Positions 16,550 through 26,188 of a stretch of DNA of 64,000 nt are shown here, in pieces. The notes beneath the pieces are model-generated. The model had not been told where the DNA came from. It searched no databases and was given only the letters and a program-made list of their open reading frames with translations. This DNA comes from Rhizobium sp. Q54 (GTDB lineage: Bacteria; Pseudomonadota; Alphaproteobacteria; Rhizobiales; Xanthobacteraceae), in assembly GCA_945907045.1 (NCBI GenBank), contig CAMDSH010000003.1, positions 94,653 to 158,652 of the forward strand, read 5' to 3'. Position 1 is the stretch's first letter, and each line of letters begins with the position of its first letter. The position numbers were made by a program, and so were the translations under genes.

Positions 16550-18265
16550 ATGCCGCAAGAACTCTCGCGCAACGAACGAATTAAAGAAGCGAGCGATTAT
16601 CTGCGCGGTACGCTGGCCGAAGGCTTGGCCGAAGACATCACCGGCTCCATCGTCGAGGACGATGCGCAACTGGTGAAATTCCACGGCATGTATCTGCAGG
16701 ACGACCGCGACCTGCGCTCGGAACGCACGCGCAAGAAACTCGAGAAGGCGTTCGCCTTCATGATCCGCGTGCGAATTTCCGGCGGCGTGCTCACACCGCA
16801 GCAATGGCTCGCGCTCGACCGCGTCGCGCGTGTTTATGGCAACGGCACCATGCGCCTTACCACGCGGCAGACGGTTCAATTGCACGGCATCATCAAGTCG
16901 AATCTGAAATCGACCATGAAGGCCATCGACGCGGCGCTGTTGGGATCGATCGCGGCTTGTGGCGATGTCAACCGCAACGTGATGTGCAATCCCAATCCGT
17001 TCCAGTCGCGCGCGCATGCAGCGGCGCTGGAACTGGCGCGCGCCGTCTCCGATCATCTGACGCCGCGCACGCCCGCCTATCGCGAAATCTGGCTCGACGG
17101 CGAACGCATCGCCGGCGGCGAAGACGAAGTGATTGAGCCGATCTACGGCAAGACGTATCTGCCGCGAAAATTCAAAACCGTGGTAGCGGTGCCGCCGCAC
17201 AATGACGTGGATGTGTTCGCGCACGATCTTGGCTTCATCGCCATTCTCGATAATGAGGGCCATGTCGAAGGTTGGAACGTCACCGTCGGCGGCGGCATGG
17301 GCATGACGCACGGCGAGCCCGACACTTACCCGCGCACGGCCGACGTGATGGGTTTTTGCCGGACGCGCGATGCGCTTTCGATAGCGGAATCGGTTGTTAC
17401 CGTGCAGCGTGACTGGGGTGACCGCGCCAACCGCAAGCATGCGCGGCTTAAATATACCATCGAGGATCGCGGGCTGGCCGCGTTCCGTGCTGAGGTCGAG
17501 CGCCGCGCGGGCGTGTTGCTCGATGCATCACGGCCCTTCAAGTTCACCTCCACCTGCGATCGTTATGGCTGGAGCGCGGGCGAGAACGGGCGCGGCCATC
17601 TCACGTTGTTCGTCGAGAACGGGCGCATCTCTGACGTGAAAGGCGGCGCGCAGCAGCTCGCGGTTTTGCGAAAGATCGCCGAGAGCCATAGCGGCGACAT
17701 TCGCATCACCGCCAATCAGAATCTTATCATCGCCAATGTGCCGGTTGAGCGGCAGGCGGAAATCGAAAAACTCGCGGCGGATGCCGGATTGCTCGCGCCC
17801 TGGTCTGGCCTGCGCCGTAACGCGATGGCCTGCGTCGCGCTGCCGACCTGCGGTCTCGCGCTCGCCGAGAGCGAACGCTATCTGCCGGATCTGATCGGCG
17901 CGCTCGACGAGCGGCTGGCGGCGCATGGTCTTTCCGCCGACGACATCGTCATCCGCATGACTGGCTGCCCGAACGGTTGTGCGCGGCCTTATCTCGCCGA
18001 GATCGGTTTGGTCGGAAAAGGCCCCGGCCGCTACAATCTTTATCTCGGCGCGGCGTTCGATGGTTCGCGGCTTTCAAAACTCTATGCGGAAGACCTCGAT
18101 CACAAGGCGATCGTCGCCGCGCTCGATCCGCTGTTTGCCGCATATGCGGGACAACGGAACGCAGGCGAACGCTTCGGCGATTTCTGCATCCGCGCGGGAT
18201 TTATCGCGGCCACCACAAATGGCCGCGACTTCCACGCCAACGTCAAAGCGGGAACCGCGGCATGA
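16550..18265 (+). CDS. cysI: Sulfite reductase hemoprotein beta subunit
   Basis: A 571-residue siroheme/4Fe-4S reductase. Cys-x5-Cys (ACVALPTCGLA, near residue 425) and Cys-x3-Cys (TGCPNGCARPY, near 475) ligate the coupled cluster. TTRQTVQLHGIIK, GDVNRNVMCNPNP and VGKGPGRYNLYLG are CysI landmarks that set it apart from NirA at 9978. With CysJ it reduces sulfite to sulfide with six electrons. Its stop overlaps nasC (ATGA), which ties sulfite and nitrate reduction into one transcript. A role as second nitrite reductase cannot be excluded, as CysI enzymes also turn over nitrite. Confidence 0.92.
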   Translation: MPQELSRNERIKEASDYLRGTLAEGLAEDITGSIVEDDAQLVKFHGMYLQDDRDLRSERTRKKLEKAFAFMIRVRISGGVLTPQQWLALDRVARVYGNGTMRLTTRQTVQLHGIIKSNLKSTMKAIDAALLGSIAACGDVNRNVMCNPNPFQSRAHAAALELARAVSDHLTPRTPAYREIWLDGERIAGGEDEVIEPIYGKTYLPRKFKTVVAVPPHNDVDVFAHDLGFIAILDNEGHVEGWNVTVGGGMGMTHGEPDTYPRTADVMGFCRTRDALSIAESVVTVQRDWGDRANRKHARLKYTIEDRGLAAFRAEVERRAGVLLDASRPFKFTSTCDRYGWSAGENGRGHLTLFVENGRISDVKGGAQQLAVLRKIAESHSGDIRITANQNLIIANVPVERQAEIEKLAADAGLLAPWSGLRRNAMACVALPTCGLALAESERYLPDLIGALDERLAAHGLSADDIVIRMTGCPNGCARPYLAEIGLVGKGPGRYNLYLGAAFDGSRLSKLYAEDLDHKAIVAALDPLFAAYAGQRNAGERFGDFCIRAGFIAATTNGRDFHANVKAGTAA

Positions 18266-20967
18266 ACGCGCCCGCACAGCATCCGCCCGCCGTTCGTACG
18301 ACATGCCCTTATTGCGGCGTCGGTTGCGGCGTGCTGGCCAAGCCGGACGGCCGCGGCGGCGCGGTGATTGCCGGCGACCCCGCGCATCCGGCGAACTACG
18401 GCCGGTTGTGTTCGAAGGGTTCGGCGCTCGGCGAGACGCTCGGACTTGAAAGCCGTTTGCTGCATCCGATGCTTCGCCAAGCTGACGGCGCTTATGCGAA
18501 AGCCAGTTGGCCGGGCGCGCTCGATACGGTCGCCGATGGTTTCCGCCGGATCGTCGAGCGCGACGGGCCTAGCGCGGTCGCCTTCTATCTGTCGGGCCAG
18601 TTGCTGACGGAGGATTATTACGTCGCCAACAAGCTGATGAAGGGCTTCATCGGCAGCGCGAATGTCGACACCAATTCGCGCCTGTGCATGGCGTCTTCGG
18701 TTGCGGGCCATCGCCGCGCTTTCGGCGCCGACACCGTGCCGGGCATCTACGCCGACCTCGACGAGGCCGATTTGATCGTGCTCGTCGGCTCCAATGCCGC
18801 GTGGTGTCACCCCGTGCTGTTCCAGCGCATGGTGAAAAACCGGCAGGAACGCGGCGCGAAAATCGTGGTGATCGATCCGCGCCGCACGGCGACCGGCGAT
18901 GAGGCCGATCTTTTTCTCTCCGTCACGCCCGGCATGGATACAGCGTTGTTTAGTGGGCTGCTGGTGCATCTCGCGGAACATGGCGCGCTGGATGATAAAT
19001 ATATCGCCGCGTACACGGTCGGCTTTGATGCAGCTATCGCGCGCGCGCGCGAGATTGCGCCGGATGCCGCTGCCGCCGCCAAAGCCACCGGTCTCGCCGA
19101 ATCCGATGTCATCCGTTTCTTTGAATTGTTCCGGGCGACGCCGCGCGTTGTCACCTGTTTTTCGCAGGGCGTGAACCAGTCGGCGCAAGGCACCGACAAG
19201 GTCAACGCCATCATCAATTGTCATCTTGCGACGGGACGCATCGGCAAGCCCGGCATGGGCCCGTTTTCGCTCACCGGACAACCGAACGCGATGGGCGGCC
19301 GCGAGGTCGGCGGGCTTGCCAATCAGCTCGCCGCGCACATGGGATTTTCGCAAGAGGAAATCGACCGCGTTGGGTGCTTCTGGCATGCGCCGCGCATGGT
19401 GGCGGGCGAGGGCCTCAAGGCCGTGCAGATGTTCGATGCGATCGAGCGCGGAGAGATCAAGGCGCTGTGGGTGATGGCGACCAATCCGGCGGTATCGCTT
19501 CCGCGCGCCGGCGCCGTTCGCGAAGCACTGGGAAAGCTGGAACTTTTCGTCGTGTCCGAGAACGTGCTCTCCAACGACACGATGAACGCCGGGGCGCATG
19601 TGCTGCTCCCTGCAAGTGCGTGGGGCGAGAAGGACGGCACGGTGACAAATTCCGAGCGGTGCATATCTCGCCAGCGGCCATTTCTCCCGGCGCCTGGCGA
19701 GGCGAAGCCTGACTGGTGGATCGTCGCGCAAGTCGCGCGCCGCATGGGTTTTATCGAAGCGTTTGATTATCGAACCGCGGCGGACGTGTTCCGCGAACAC
19801 GCGGCGCTGTCAATGTTTGAAAACGATGGCGCGCGCGATTTCGACATTGGCGCCCTTGCGGCGATCCCGGATGAGAAATTCGATGCGCTCGATCCGGTGC
19901 TGTGGCCGTTGCGCGCTGGAGTGGAGAAGCAAAAGACGCGGTTTTTTGCGGATGGCGGCTTCTTCACGTCTGATCGCAAGGCCCGCTTCATCGCGCCGGA
20001 GCGCCCGTCGCCGCAGTCGGATACTTCCGCTGAATATTCATTGCGTCTGAACACTGGCCGCGTACGCGATCAGTGGCATACGATGACGCGTTCAGGCTTG
20101 AGCCCCCGCCTCGGCGCACATTCGCCGGAACCGTTTGTCGAGGTGAACCCTGCGGATGCAGATGCTGCGAATCTCATCAATGGTGAATTCGCGCAGGTGA
20201 CGACGCCGTATGGAAGCTGCCTGCTTAAGGTGATCGTCAGCGAAGGCCAGCAACGCGGTTCGCTGTTTGCGCCGATCCACTGGAGCGGCGAGACCGCTTC
20301 ATCGGCGCGCGTCGGTGAACTGGTGATGCCGACGACCGATCCGTTCTCCGGTCAGCCCGAAGCAAAGGCGACGCCGGTTTCCATTTCGCCGGTTGCGTTC
20401 CGTTATCGCGGCTTTGCGCTGGCGCGGGAAAAAGTTTCGTTTCCGTCAGGCACATGGTGGTCGCGCGTGGCGGTCTCGGGCGGCATCGGTTTCCTGTTCG
20501 CGACTGACGAGGCTCCCGCCGCCTGGAGCGCGCATGCCCGCGCCATGTTGGGCGCGGAAACGGAACTTGCCGAATACACGGATGTGCCGCGCGGGCTTTA
20601 TCGCGCGGCGGCGTTTAATGAAGGCCGGCTCGATGGATGTCTTTTCCTCGCGCCGTCCGGTTCCGCGCCAAACTGGGATGTGGTTCGCGCGCTGTTCGAG
20701 AGCGAAACGCTGGGCGAGACCGAGCGCCGCGTTCTTTTGTCGGGACGTTCGGCCGAAGGTTTAGTCGAATCCGGCCCTGTGATCTGCGCCTGCTTCGGTG
20801 TTGGGCTCGCCGTCATTCGCGACGCTATCTCAAGCGGAGCCGCATCGAGTGTCGAGGACATCGGCCGCGCGCTGAAAGCCGGAACGAATTGCGGTTCTTG
20901 TTTGCCGGAGCTTAAAAAGATTGTCGCCCAAAGGAAAAGCCATGAGCATCTCGCGCACGCCGTCTGA
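18262..20967 (+). CDS. nasC: Assimilatory nitrate reductase catalytic subunit
   Basis: A 901-residue molybdenum bis-MGD enzyme (also called nasA). The N-terminal 4Fe-4S site is TTCPYCGVGCGVL with the last Cys in LCSKGSALG. Catalytic-domain marks include NSRLCMASSVAGHRRAFG, VIDPRRTATGDEAD and QPNAMGGREVGG; a molybdopterin dinucleotide-binding domain lies near 690-800. The C-terminal 60 residues form a BFD-like [2Fe-2S] domain (VICACFGVG then TNCGSCLPELKKI), probably the entry for electrons from the FAD protein at 8756. It reduces nitrate to nitrite in the cytoplasm; no signal peptide is present. Confidence 0.94.
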   Translation: MNAPAQHPPAVRTTCPYCGVGCGVLAKPDGRGGAVIAGDPAHPANYGRLCSKGSALGETLGLESRLLHPMLRQADGAYAKASWPGALDTVADGFRRIVERDGPSAVAFYLSGQLLTEDYYVANKLMKGFIGSANVDTNSRLCMASSVAGHRRAFGADTVPGIYADLDEADLIVLVGSNAAWCHPVLFQRMVKNRQERGAKIVVIDPRRTATGDEADLFLSVTPGMDTALFSGLLVHLAEHGALDDKYIAAYTVGFDAAIARAREIAPDAAAAAKATGLAESDVIRFFELFRATPRVVTCFSQGVNQSAQGTDKVNAIINCHLATGRIGKPGMGPFSLTGQPNAMGGREVGGLANQLAAHMGFSQEEIDRVGCFWHAPRMVAGEGLKAVQMFDAIERGEIKALWVMATNPAVSLPRAGAVREALGKLELFVVSENVLSNDTMNAGAHVLLPASAWGEKDGTVTNSERCISRQRPFLPAPGEAKPDWWIVAQVARRMGFIEAFDYRTAADVFREHAALSMFENDGARDFDIGALAAIPDEKFDALDPVLWPLRAGVEKQKTRFFADGGFFTSDRKARFIAPERPSPQSDTSAEYSLRLNTGRVRDQWHTMTRSGLSPRLGAHSPEPFVEVNPADADAANLINGEFAQVTTPYGSCLLKVIVSEGQQRGSLFAPIHWSGETASSARVGELVMPTTDPFSGQPEAKATPVSISPVAFRYRGFALAREKVSFPSGTWWSRVAVSGGIGFLFATDEAPAAWSAHARAMLGAETELAEYTDVPRGLYRAAAFNEGRLDGCLFLAPSGSAPNWDVVRALFESETLGETERRVLLSGRSAEGLVESGPVICACFGVGLAVIRDAISSGAASSVEDIGRALKAGTNCGSCLPELKKIVAQRKSHEHLAHAV

Positions 20968-22417
20968 AACGCGTCCTCCCCGCATGGAAACGCTGGCGCG
21001 CTTGCCGGTGTTCTTCGCGCTTGAGGGCAAACGCGCCGTGGTCGCGGGCAACAGCGCGGCGGTCGCCTGGAAGGCGGAACTGCTGGCGGCGGCGGGCGCG
21101 GCGATCGATCTTTATGCGCCCCTCGCGAGTGAGGAACTTCGTGCGGTCGCGCGTGAATTCGATTTGATTCGTCTCAATCCACGTTCGTGGCAGGCTGGCG
21201 ATTTTGCAGGCGCGGCCATCGCGGTCGGCGGCTGCGACGATGAAGACGAGGCTGCCCGCTTCGCGGCTGCCGCGCGCGCTGCCGGGGTGCCGGTCAACGT
21301 CATCGACAAACCGGCGTTCTGCGATTTCGCTTTCGGCTCCATCGTCAATCGTTCTCCCCTGGTCATTAGCATCTCGACCGACGGTGCCGCGCCGGTTTTC
21401 GCGCAGGCGATCCGTGCCAAGCTCGAGGCAATGCTGCCGCACGGTTTCGCGTTGTGGGCGAAGGCCGCGCGCCGCTGGCGGGCAGGGGTGCAATCGTCCG
21501 GTTTGTCTTTCGCGGGCCGCCGCCGGTTCTGGCAGATTTTCACCGCGCATGCTTTGCGTAATCCCGGCAATGCGCCAACCGAATCCGACTTCGATTCGTT
21601 CGCGGGCGTTGCGCGGGCGGAAGGCGTTGCGGTGGACAGCGGTTCGGTCGTGCTTGTGGGCGCCGGCCCCGGCGATCCCGAATTGCTCACGCTGCGTGCC
21701 GTGCGCGCGCTGCAATCCGCCGACGTCATTCTGTTCGACGATCTCGTCGCGCCGGAAGTGCTCGACTTTGCCCGCCGTGAGGCGAAGAAAATGTTGGTCG
21801 GAAAAACCGGCGGCGGCCCGTCGTGCAAGCAGGCGGATATCAACGCGCTGATGGTCTCGCTCGCCAAAGGCGGCAAACGCGTCGTGCGCCTCAAGGGGGG
21901 CGACCCGATGATTTTCGGCCGGGCGGGGGAGGAGATCGCGGCCTGCCGCGCCGCCGGAATTTCCGTTGAAGTCGTGCCGGGCATCAGCGCCGCGCAAGGC
22001 GTCGCCAGCCGCCTCGGCGTCTCCCTCACCCATCGCCGCTACGCACGCCGTCTTCAATATGTCACCGGCCACGCCGAAAATGGTGGCCTGCCTGCGGATC
22101 TTGATTGGAAAAGTCTCGCCGATCCCGCCGCGACCACCGCCATCTATATGCCGAAAAAGACACTGGCCGAATTCGCCGCGAAGGCTATCGCGCATGGTCT
22201 CGATGCATCGACGCCGGCGATCGCAGTTTCGAAAGCAACGCGGCCCGATGAGACGATCGTTACCGGAACGCTCGGCAACCTGCCGGAGCGGCTTGTGGCT
22301 GCGGGCTTGAGCGGTCCGGTTATGGTATTGGTCGGCCGCGTTGCCGCCGATTACGCCGCGGATGCCACGCTCACAGCGCCGCGGTCGTCTGCACCTCGAC
22401 GAGAAATGCTTCGTTGA
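20942..22417 (+). CDS. cysG: Siroheme synthase (uroporphyrinogen methyltransferase/dehydrogenase/ferrochelatase)
   Basis: A 491-residue three-activity enzyme. Residues 20-220 are the precorrin-2 dehydrogenase/sirohydrochlorin ferrochelatase half (LPVFFALEGKRAVVAGNSAA; SPLVISISTDGAAPVFA). Residues about 235-480 are the SAM methyltransferase half (VLVGAGPGDPELLTLRAVRA; VVRLKGGDPMIFGRAGEE). It supplies siroheme to NirA and CysI, which explains its place at the end of the operon. The start at 20942 lies inside the nasC 3' end with AAGGAAAAG upstream. The 3' end overlaps ridA tail to tail by 47 bases. Confidence 0.93.
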   Translation: MSISRTPSETRPPRMETLARLPVFFALEGKRAVVAGNSAAVAWKAELLAAAGAAIDLYAPLASEELRAVAREFDLIRLNPRSWQAGDFAGAAIAVGGCDDEDEAARFAAAARAAGVPVNVIDKPAFCDFAFGSIVNRSPLVISISTDGAAPVFAQAIRAKLEAMLPHGFALWAKAARRWRAGVQSSGLSFAGRRRFWQIFTAHALRNPGNAPTESDFDSFAGVARAEGVAVDSGSVVLVGAGPGDPELLTLRAVRALQSADVILFDDLVAPEVLDFARREAKKMLVGKTGGGPSCKQADINALMVSLAKGGKRVVRLKGGDPMIFGRAGEEIAACRAAGISVEVVPGISAAQGVASRLGVSLTHRRYARRLQYVTGHAENGGLPADLDWKSLADPAATTAIYMPKKTLAEFAAKAIAHGLDASTPAIAVSKATRPDETIVTGTLGNLPERLVAAGLSGPVMVLVGRVAADYAADATLTAPRSSAPRREMLR

Positions 22418-22778
22418 CCAGACGGTCAACCATCAGCAGCGTGTTCGGCGGATAGACGCCGTTCGGAAACATTTTCGGAAATTCACGCAGACGGTATTTC
22501 ATGAATTTGGGAATGTCCTGCGAGTGCACGAGATAGGTCGTGAACTGCGCGACATTGCCCCATCCGGCGCCGACCGCACGCAACGCAGCCTCGATGTTGG
22601 CGAACACCTGCACGCATTGCGCGTCGAAGTCGTCGGCGCCGACGATCTTGCCGTCCTTGTCGGCCGAGAGCTGTCCGGCGATGAAGGCGAACTCGGACGC
22701 CTTCACCCGCGTTATATGGGAGTACTGCCCCATCGGCTTTGCGAGCGTGTCGGGATTGAAAATCTTCAGCTCGGCCAT
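22371..22778 (-). CDS. RidA family enamine/imine deaminase-like protein
   Basis: A 135-residue RidA/YjgF/UK114 protein; the start MAELKIFNPD is used rather than the longer frame, whose extra residues lie in the intergenic gap. VKASEFAFIAGQLSADKDG, QVFANIEAALRAVGAGW and PPNTLLMVDRLVNEAFLVEV match the family, although the usual catalytic Arg segment (NRPA.T or R.A) is changed around YPPNTL. Family members hydrolyse reactive enamines from PLP enzymes or serve in ring-cleavage pathways. It heads the set of catabolic genes on this strand with TTT, M24 and dehydrogenase genes. Confidence 0.85.
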   Translation of the reverse strand: MAELKIFNPDTLAKPMGQYSHITRVKASEFAFIAGQLSADKDGKIVGADDFDAQCVQVFANIEAALRAVGAGWGNVAQFTTYLVHSQDIPKFMKYRLREFPKMFPNGVYPPNTLLMVDRLVNEAFLVEVQTTAAL

Positions 22779-22807
22779 AGGGCAGTTTCCGTTTTGCGCG
22801 GTTGCGG

Positions 22808-23785
22808 CTAGTCGGCGGTCACGCCACTCGCCTTGATCGGCGCTTCCCACTTCTTGATTTCGCTGACCACAAACTTGCCGAGATATTCCGGGCTCTGCCG
22901 GTCTGGCGTCGCAACCGTGGCGCCGAGACCCTGCAGCTTTTCACGAACCGCCGGGGTTGTGATGGCGGCGACTGCGGCGGCATTAAGTTTTTTCACGATT
23001 GCGGCCGGCGCGCCTTTCGGCAGGAACAGTGAGCTCCAGGTATAAGCCTCGAGATTGTTGACGCCCTGCTCGCGGGCGGTCGGCAGATTCGGCAGCACCG
23101 GCGAGCGTTCCTTGGTCATGATCGCGAGCGCCTTGATGGTGCCGGCGTCGATCTGCGGCTTCGCGGTCGCGATGATCTCGCACAGGAAATCGATGCGGCC
23201 CGCATGCAGGTCCTGCATCGCCGGTCCGGTGCCGCGATACGGTACGTGGGTGATATTGGTGCCCATCGCGGTGTTGAGTACGACGCAGCCGAGATGCGTG
23301 GCCGAGCCCGCGCCGGCGGAGCCGAACTGCATCTTTGTTTGGTTTTCTTTGGCGTAAGCGATGAATTCTTTCAGATTGTTCGCTGGCAAGTCCTTGCGCA
23401 CGGTGAGCGCGATCGGCGTCTCGGCGAGGAAAGCAACGGGCGTGAAGTCTGTCGCCGCGTTATAGGCGGGCTTCTTGTAAAGCGTCTGGTTCTGCGCGTG
23501 CGTTCCGACGCTGCCGAGCACCATCGTGTAACCATCGGGTGCCGCATCGGCCACGCGCTTGGAGCCGGTCATGCCGCCGGCACCGCCGACGTTCTCGATC
23601 ACGATCTGCTGGCCCAGTACTTCGCCCATGCGCTGGGCGATGATGCGGCCGAGCGTGTCTTGCGGGCCGCCCGCCGCGAACGGGACCACCAGAGTCACCG
23701 GGCGGTTGGGGTAGTCTTGCCCGAAGGCGTTGGCGGTGAGCGCCAGCATGCCAGCGAGCGCGATACCGATGATTTTTTTCAGCAT
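22808..23785 (-). CDS. Tripartite tricarboxylate transporter (TTT) Bug-type substrate-binding protein
   Basis: A 325-residue periplasmic protein. The start MLKKIIGIALAG has GGAGGAAACC before it; a signal peptide ends near residue 22 (ANAFG). The mature start DYPNRPVTLVVPFAAGGPQD and the GSAGAGSATHLG and HVPYRGTGPAMQD motifs are diagnostic of Bug proteins (TctC/BugD type). No TctA/TctB membrane genes are present nearby, which is normal for orphan Bug genes. The ligand is likely a carboxylic acid degraded by the neighbouring enzymes. Confidence 0.92.
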   Translation of the reverse strand: MLKKIIGIALAGMLALTANAFGQDYPNRPVTLVVPFAAGGPQDTLGRIIAQRMGEVLGQQIVIENVGGAGGMTGSKRVADAAPDGYTMVLGSVGTHAQNQTLYKKPAYNAATDFTPVAFLAETPIALTVRKDLPANNLKEFIAYAKENQTKMQFGSAGAGSATHLGCVVLNTAMGTNITHVPYRGTGPAMQDLHAGRIDFLCEIIATAKPQIDAGTIKALAIMTKERSPVLPNLPTAREQGVNNLEAYTWSSLFLPKGAPAAIVKKLNAAAVAAITTPAVREKLQGLGATVATPDRQSPEYLGKFVVSEIKKWEAPIKASGVTAD

Positions 23786-23887
23786 GGTTTCCTCCACATA
23801 AACATGAGTATTTTTGATCTGTTGGAGCGCAGATTCGCCCCCTTGCGGGCGGCGGTCAAGCCGTCAAAAGCGGCACTTTAGTGCAAC

Positions 23888-25081
23888 TTAGCCAACTTCG
23901 ACGACTTCTTCCGGGAATTGATGCAGCCGGTCGCCGGGCCCGTTGCCGCCGATAATGTAATTGTCGCACAGCCAGTTGAGGTAACCGGCGTGGATATAAG
24001 TCGGGTGCACGACGATGTTCATGTTCTTCTCGATCATCATCGGCTCGTCGTGGCGCACCAGCGGCCGCTCGACCAGATCGTAGCCCTGGCCATGGCAATA
24101 AAGCCGCGCCTCGGCCGGACGGCCGTTCTTGCTCATGAATGTGTTGAACGCGTCCCAGATGTCCTTGCACGACGCGCCGGGCTTGAGCAGGTCGAGCGTC
24201 ATGCGGCGCGCTTCCATGCAGAAGGCGAGTTCGTCCTTCATCGCCTGCGGCACCTTGCCGACCACGCAGGAACGGCCGAGTTCGGTGTACATGCCGCCGG
24301 GGCCGTTGTCCTCGACGAGCAGCGCGATCTGGTCGCCCTTCTGGATGACGCGGTTTTGCAGATGGCGATTTGAAAATTTCGACGGCTTGCCGAGCGGCAT
24401 CGAGGCGCAAAGATAAATGCCGTTCTCGCTGCCGTGAGTTTGGCTGTAGAGTTGCGCAACAGCGGCGACTTCGACGTCGCGCATGCCGGGTTTCACGGCG
24501 GCGAACGCCGCGCGCATCGCGCCGTCCTGCATCAGCGCAGCGCGCTTGACCAGTTCCAGTTCTTCCGGACTTTTGATGACTTTAATTCTATCGACCATCT
24601 CTGAGGCATCGACGATGCGCGCGTTCGGGAATTTGCGTTTGACGTAATCCACCAGCGCGAACGACATCTGGTAGGTGCCGAGAATGCCGATGGTCGCTTT
24701 TGCAAACGGCTCCAGCGCCGTGGCGGCGAGTTCGGGATCGTAGTCCTTGGTGTAGTGCGCTGAGGCATAGCTCGGCGTGGTCAGCAGCCGCTTGACGCCG
24801 CGCCATGACTGATCGCCTTGCGCCGTCGCCTCGCTGCCGCCGAACGGACCCTGACAGACCACCGTCATCTCGTCGTCGCGCGGAAACACCACCGTGTTGG
24901 GATAGCCGTTGGTCGCCGGCATGTCGGTGAAATATTTGACGTAGCCGCCCATGTGATCGTTGTTGTTCTGCATCAGCAGAACGTCGATCTTTTCCTTTTG
25001 CATGGCGGTGCGCACCGCGGTCCAGCGGCGCTCGAGTTCGCCGGTCGAGACCGGCGTGTTCAATCGTTCCGACAAGGCCAT
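23888..25081 (-). CDS. M24 family (creatinase/Xaa-Pro dipeptidase-like) protein
   Basis: A 397-residue two-domain protein with a creatinase N-domain (1-160) and a pita-bread C-domain (165-397; EELELVKRAALMQDGAMRAA; CHGQGYDLVERPLV). The usual metal ligands are only partly there: VEDNGPGG keeps the first Asp, but TELGRS has Glu in the second Asp position and VHPTY has His where aminopeptidases have the EP glutamate. It may therefore be a metal-free hydrolase like creatinase rather than a peptidase. Its neighbours suggest a small amide or ring compound as substrate. It ends six bases short of the dehydrogenase start region's operon partner, so co-transcription is likely. Confidence 0.8.
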   Translation of the reverse strand: MALSERLNTPVSTGELERRWTAVRTAMQKEKIDVLLMQNNNDHMGGYVKYFTDMPATNGYPNTVVFPRDDEMTVVCQGPFGGSEATAQGDQSWRGVKRLLTTPSYASAHYTKDYDPELAATALEPFAKATIGILGTYQMSFALVDYVKRKFPNARIVDASEMVDRIKVIKSPEELELVKRAALMQDGAMRAAFAAVKPGMRDVEVAAVAQLYSQTHGSENGIYLCASMPLGKPSKFSNRHLQNRVIQKGDQIALLVEDNGPGGMYTELGRSCVVGKVPQAMKDELAFCMEARRMTLDLLKPGASCKDIWDAFNTFMSKNGRPAEARLYCHGQGYDLVERPLVRHDEPMMIEKNMNIVVHPTYIHAGYLNWLCDNYIIGGNGPGDRLHQFPEEVVEVG

Positions 25082-25085
25082 GCTG

Positions 25086-26057
25086 TTAAACTCCCCAGGA
25101 GGCGGGCTTGCGCACGATGTTGATCATAGCTTTGGGATCGCCGCCAAGAAACTTGCCCATATTGCCCGCGATGGTCGGCATCGCGCGGTCTTCGTAGCCA
25201 TGCGAATAGCCGCCGAGATGCGAAAAGATCATCAGGTTCTTGGTCTTCCATAACGGATTGTCGGCGGGAAGCGGCTCCTGCGCGAACACATCAAGCGCGG
25301 CGCCGGCGATTTCCCCAGCTTCGAGCGCCTTGATCAGCGCCGGCTCATCGACGACGCCACCGCGCGCGACATTCACGAGGTATGCAGAAGGCTTCATCGC
25401 GGCGAATACCTTGCCGCCGATGATGCCGCGCGTCTCGGCGGTGAGCGGCGTGAGCGCCACCAGATAATCGAGTTCGCCAGCTATTTTCACGAGATCGTCG
25501 CGATGCACCATGCGGTCAAAGTCAGTCGCGCTGCGCAACGAGGAACTTATGCCGATGACGGTCATGCCGAATTGCTTGCAGATCGGCGCGATATATTCCG
25601 CGATCAGGCCGACGCCGAGAATGCCGGCGGTTTTGCCATCGAGCAGGTTCGCCGGCCAGCGCTCCCACGCGCTCTTGCCTTGCGCGTGCGTGGCGCGCGG
25701 CAGGTCGCGTGCGAGCGAAAGCATGTAGGAGATGGCGGCTTCCGACACCGGCGGGCCGTGGATGCCGCGCACGTTGGTGACCAGCACCTCTTTGCCGAGC
25801 GAGGGCAGATCGACGATGTTATCGACGCCGGTGCCAAGGGCCTGGATCCATTTCAGCTTTGGCGCGTCGCGCACCACATGGTCGGCCATCGGCGGCGAAA
25901 AGCACAACAGGATGTCGGTTTCGGCAATGTAGGGCCCGACATCGTTATGATGTCCGACCACATTGATGGTCAGTTGCGGGTAACGCTCCAGCAGCATGGC
26001 CTTGTAACGGGCCCGCATCGCTTCCTGGACTTCGGTGAGGATCAGCACGTTTGGCAT
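25086..26057 (-). CDS. D-isomer-specific 2-hydroxyacid dehydrogenase
   Basis: A 323-residue protein; the start MPNVLILTEVQEA is preferred to the upstream ATG at 26105. The catalytic triad looks intact: Arg in NVARGGVVDEPAL, Glu in DVFAQEPLP and His in FSHLGGYSHG. The NAD-binding segment GILGVGLIAEYIA replaces the third Gly of GxGxxG by Ala. Such enzymes reduce 2-oxoacids or oxidise D-2-hydroxyacids with NAD(P). The gene is four bases from the M24 gene, so the two enzymes probably act in one pathway with the Bug protein bringing the acid in. Confidence 0.88.
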   Translation of the reverse strand: MPNVLILTEVQEAMRARYKAMLLERYPQLTINVVGHHNDVGPYIAETDILLCFSPPMADHVVRDAPKLKWIQALGTGVDNIVDLPSLGKEVLVTNVRGIHGPPVSEAAISYMLSLARDLPRATHAQGKSAWERWPANLLDGKTAGILGVGLIAEYIAPICKQFGMTVIGISSSLRSATDFDRMVHRDDLVKIAGELDYLVALTPLTAETRGIIGGKVFAAMKPSAYLVNVARGGVVDEPALIKALEAGEIAGAALDVFAQEPLPADNPLWKTKNLMIFSHLGGYSHGYEDRAMPTIAGNMGKFLGGDPKAMINIVRKPASWGV

Positions 26058-26188
26058 GGAGGCGCACGTATAGTGGCAAATCAGGTATGAGGAAATAACC
26101 GTCATGCGCAGGTGACCCGCATTGTGGGTCTGCGCTAATATCGGTGGAGCCCGCGCCTGAAGGCGCCCTGTGAGAAGGATGAATTGCC

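Noticed and set aside
18100-19800. 566-aa minus-strand ORF opposite nasC and cysI
   Set aside because: Antisense shadow of a high-GC gene. No recognisable domains, and both sense genes are intact with clear motifs.
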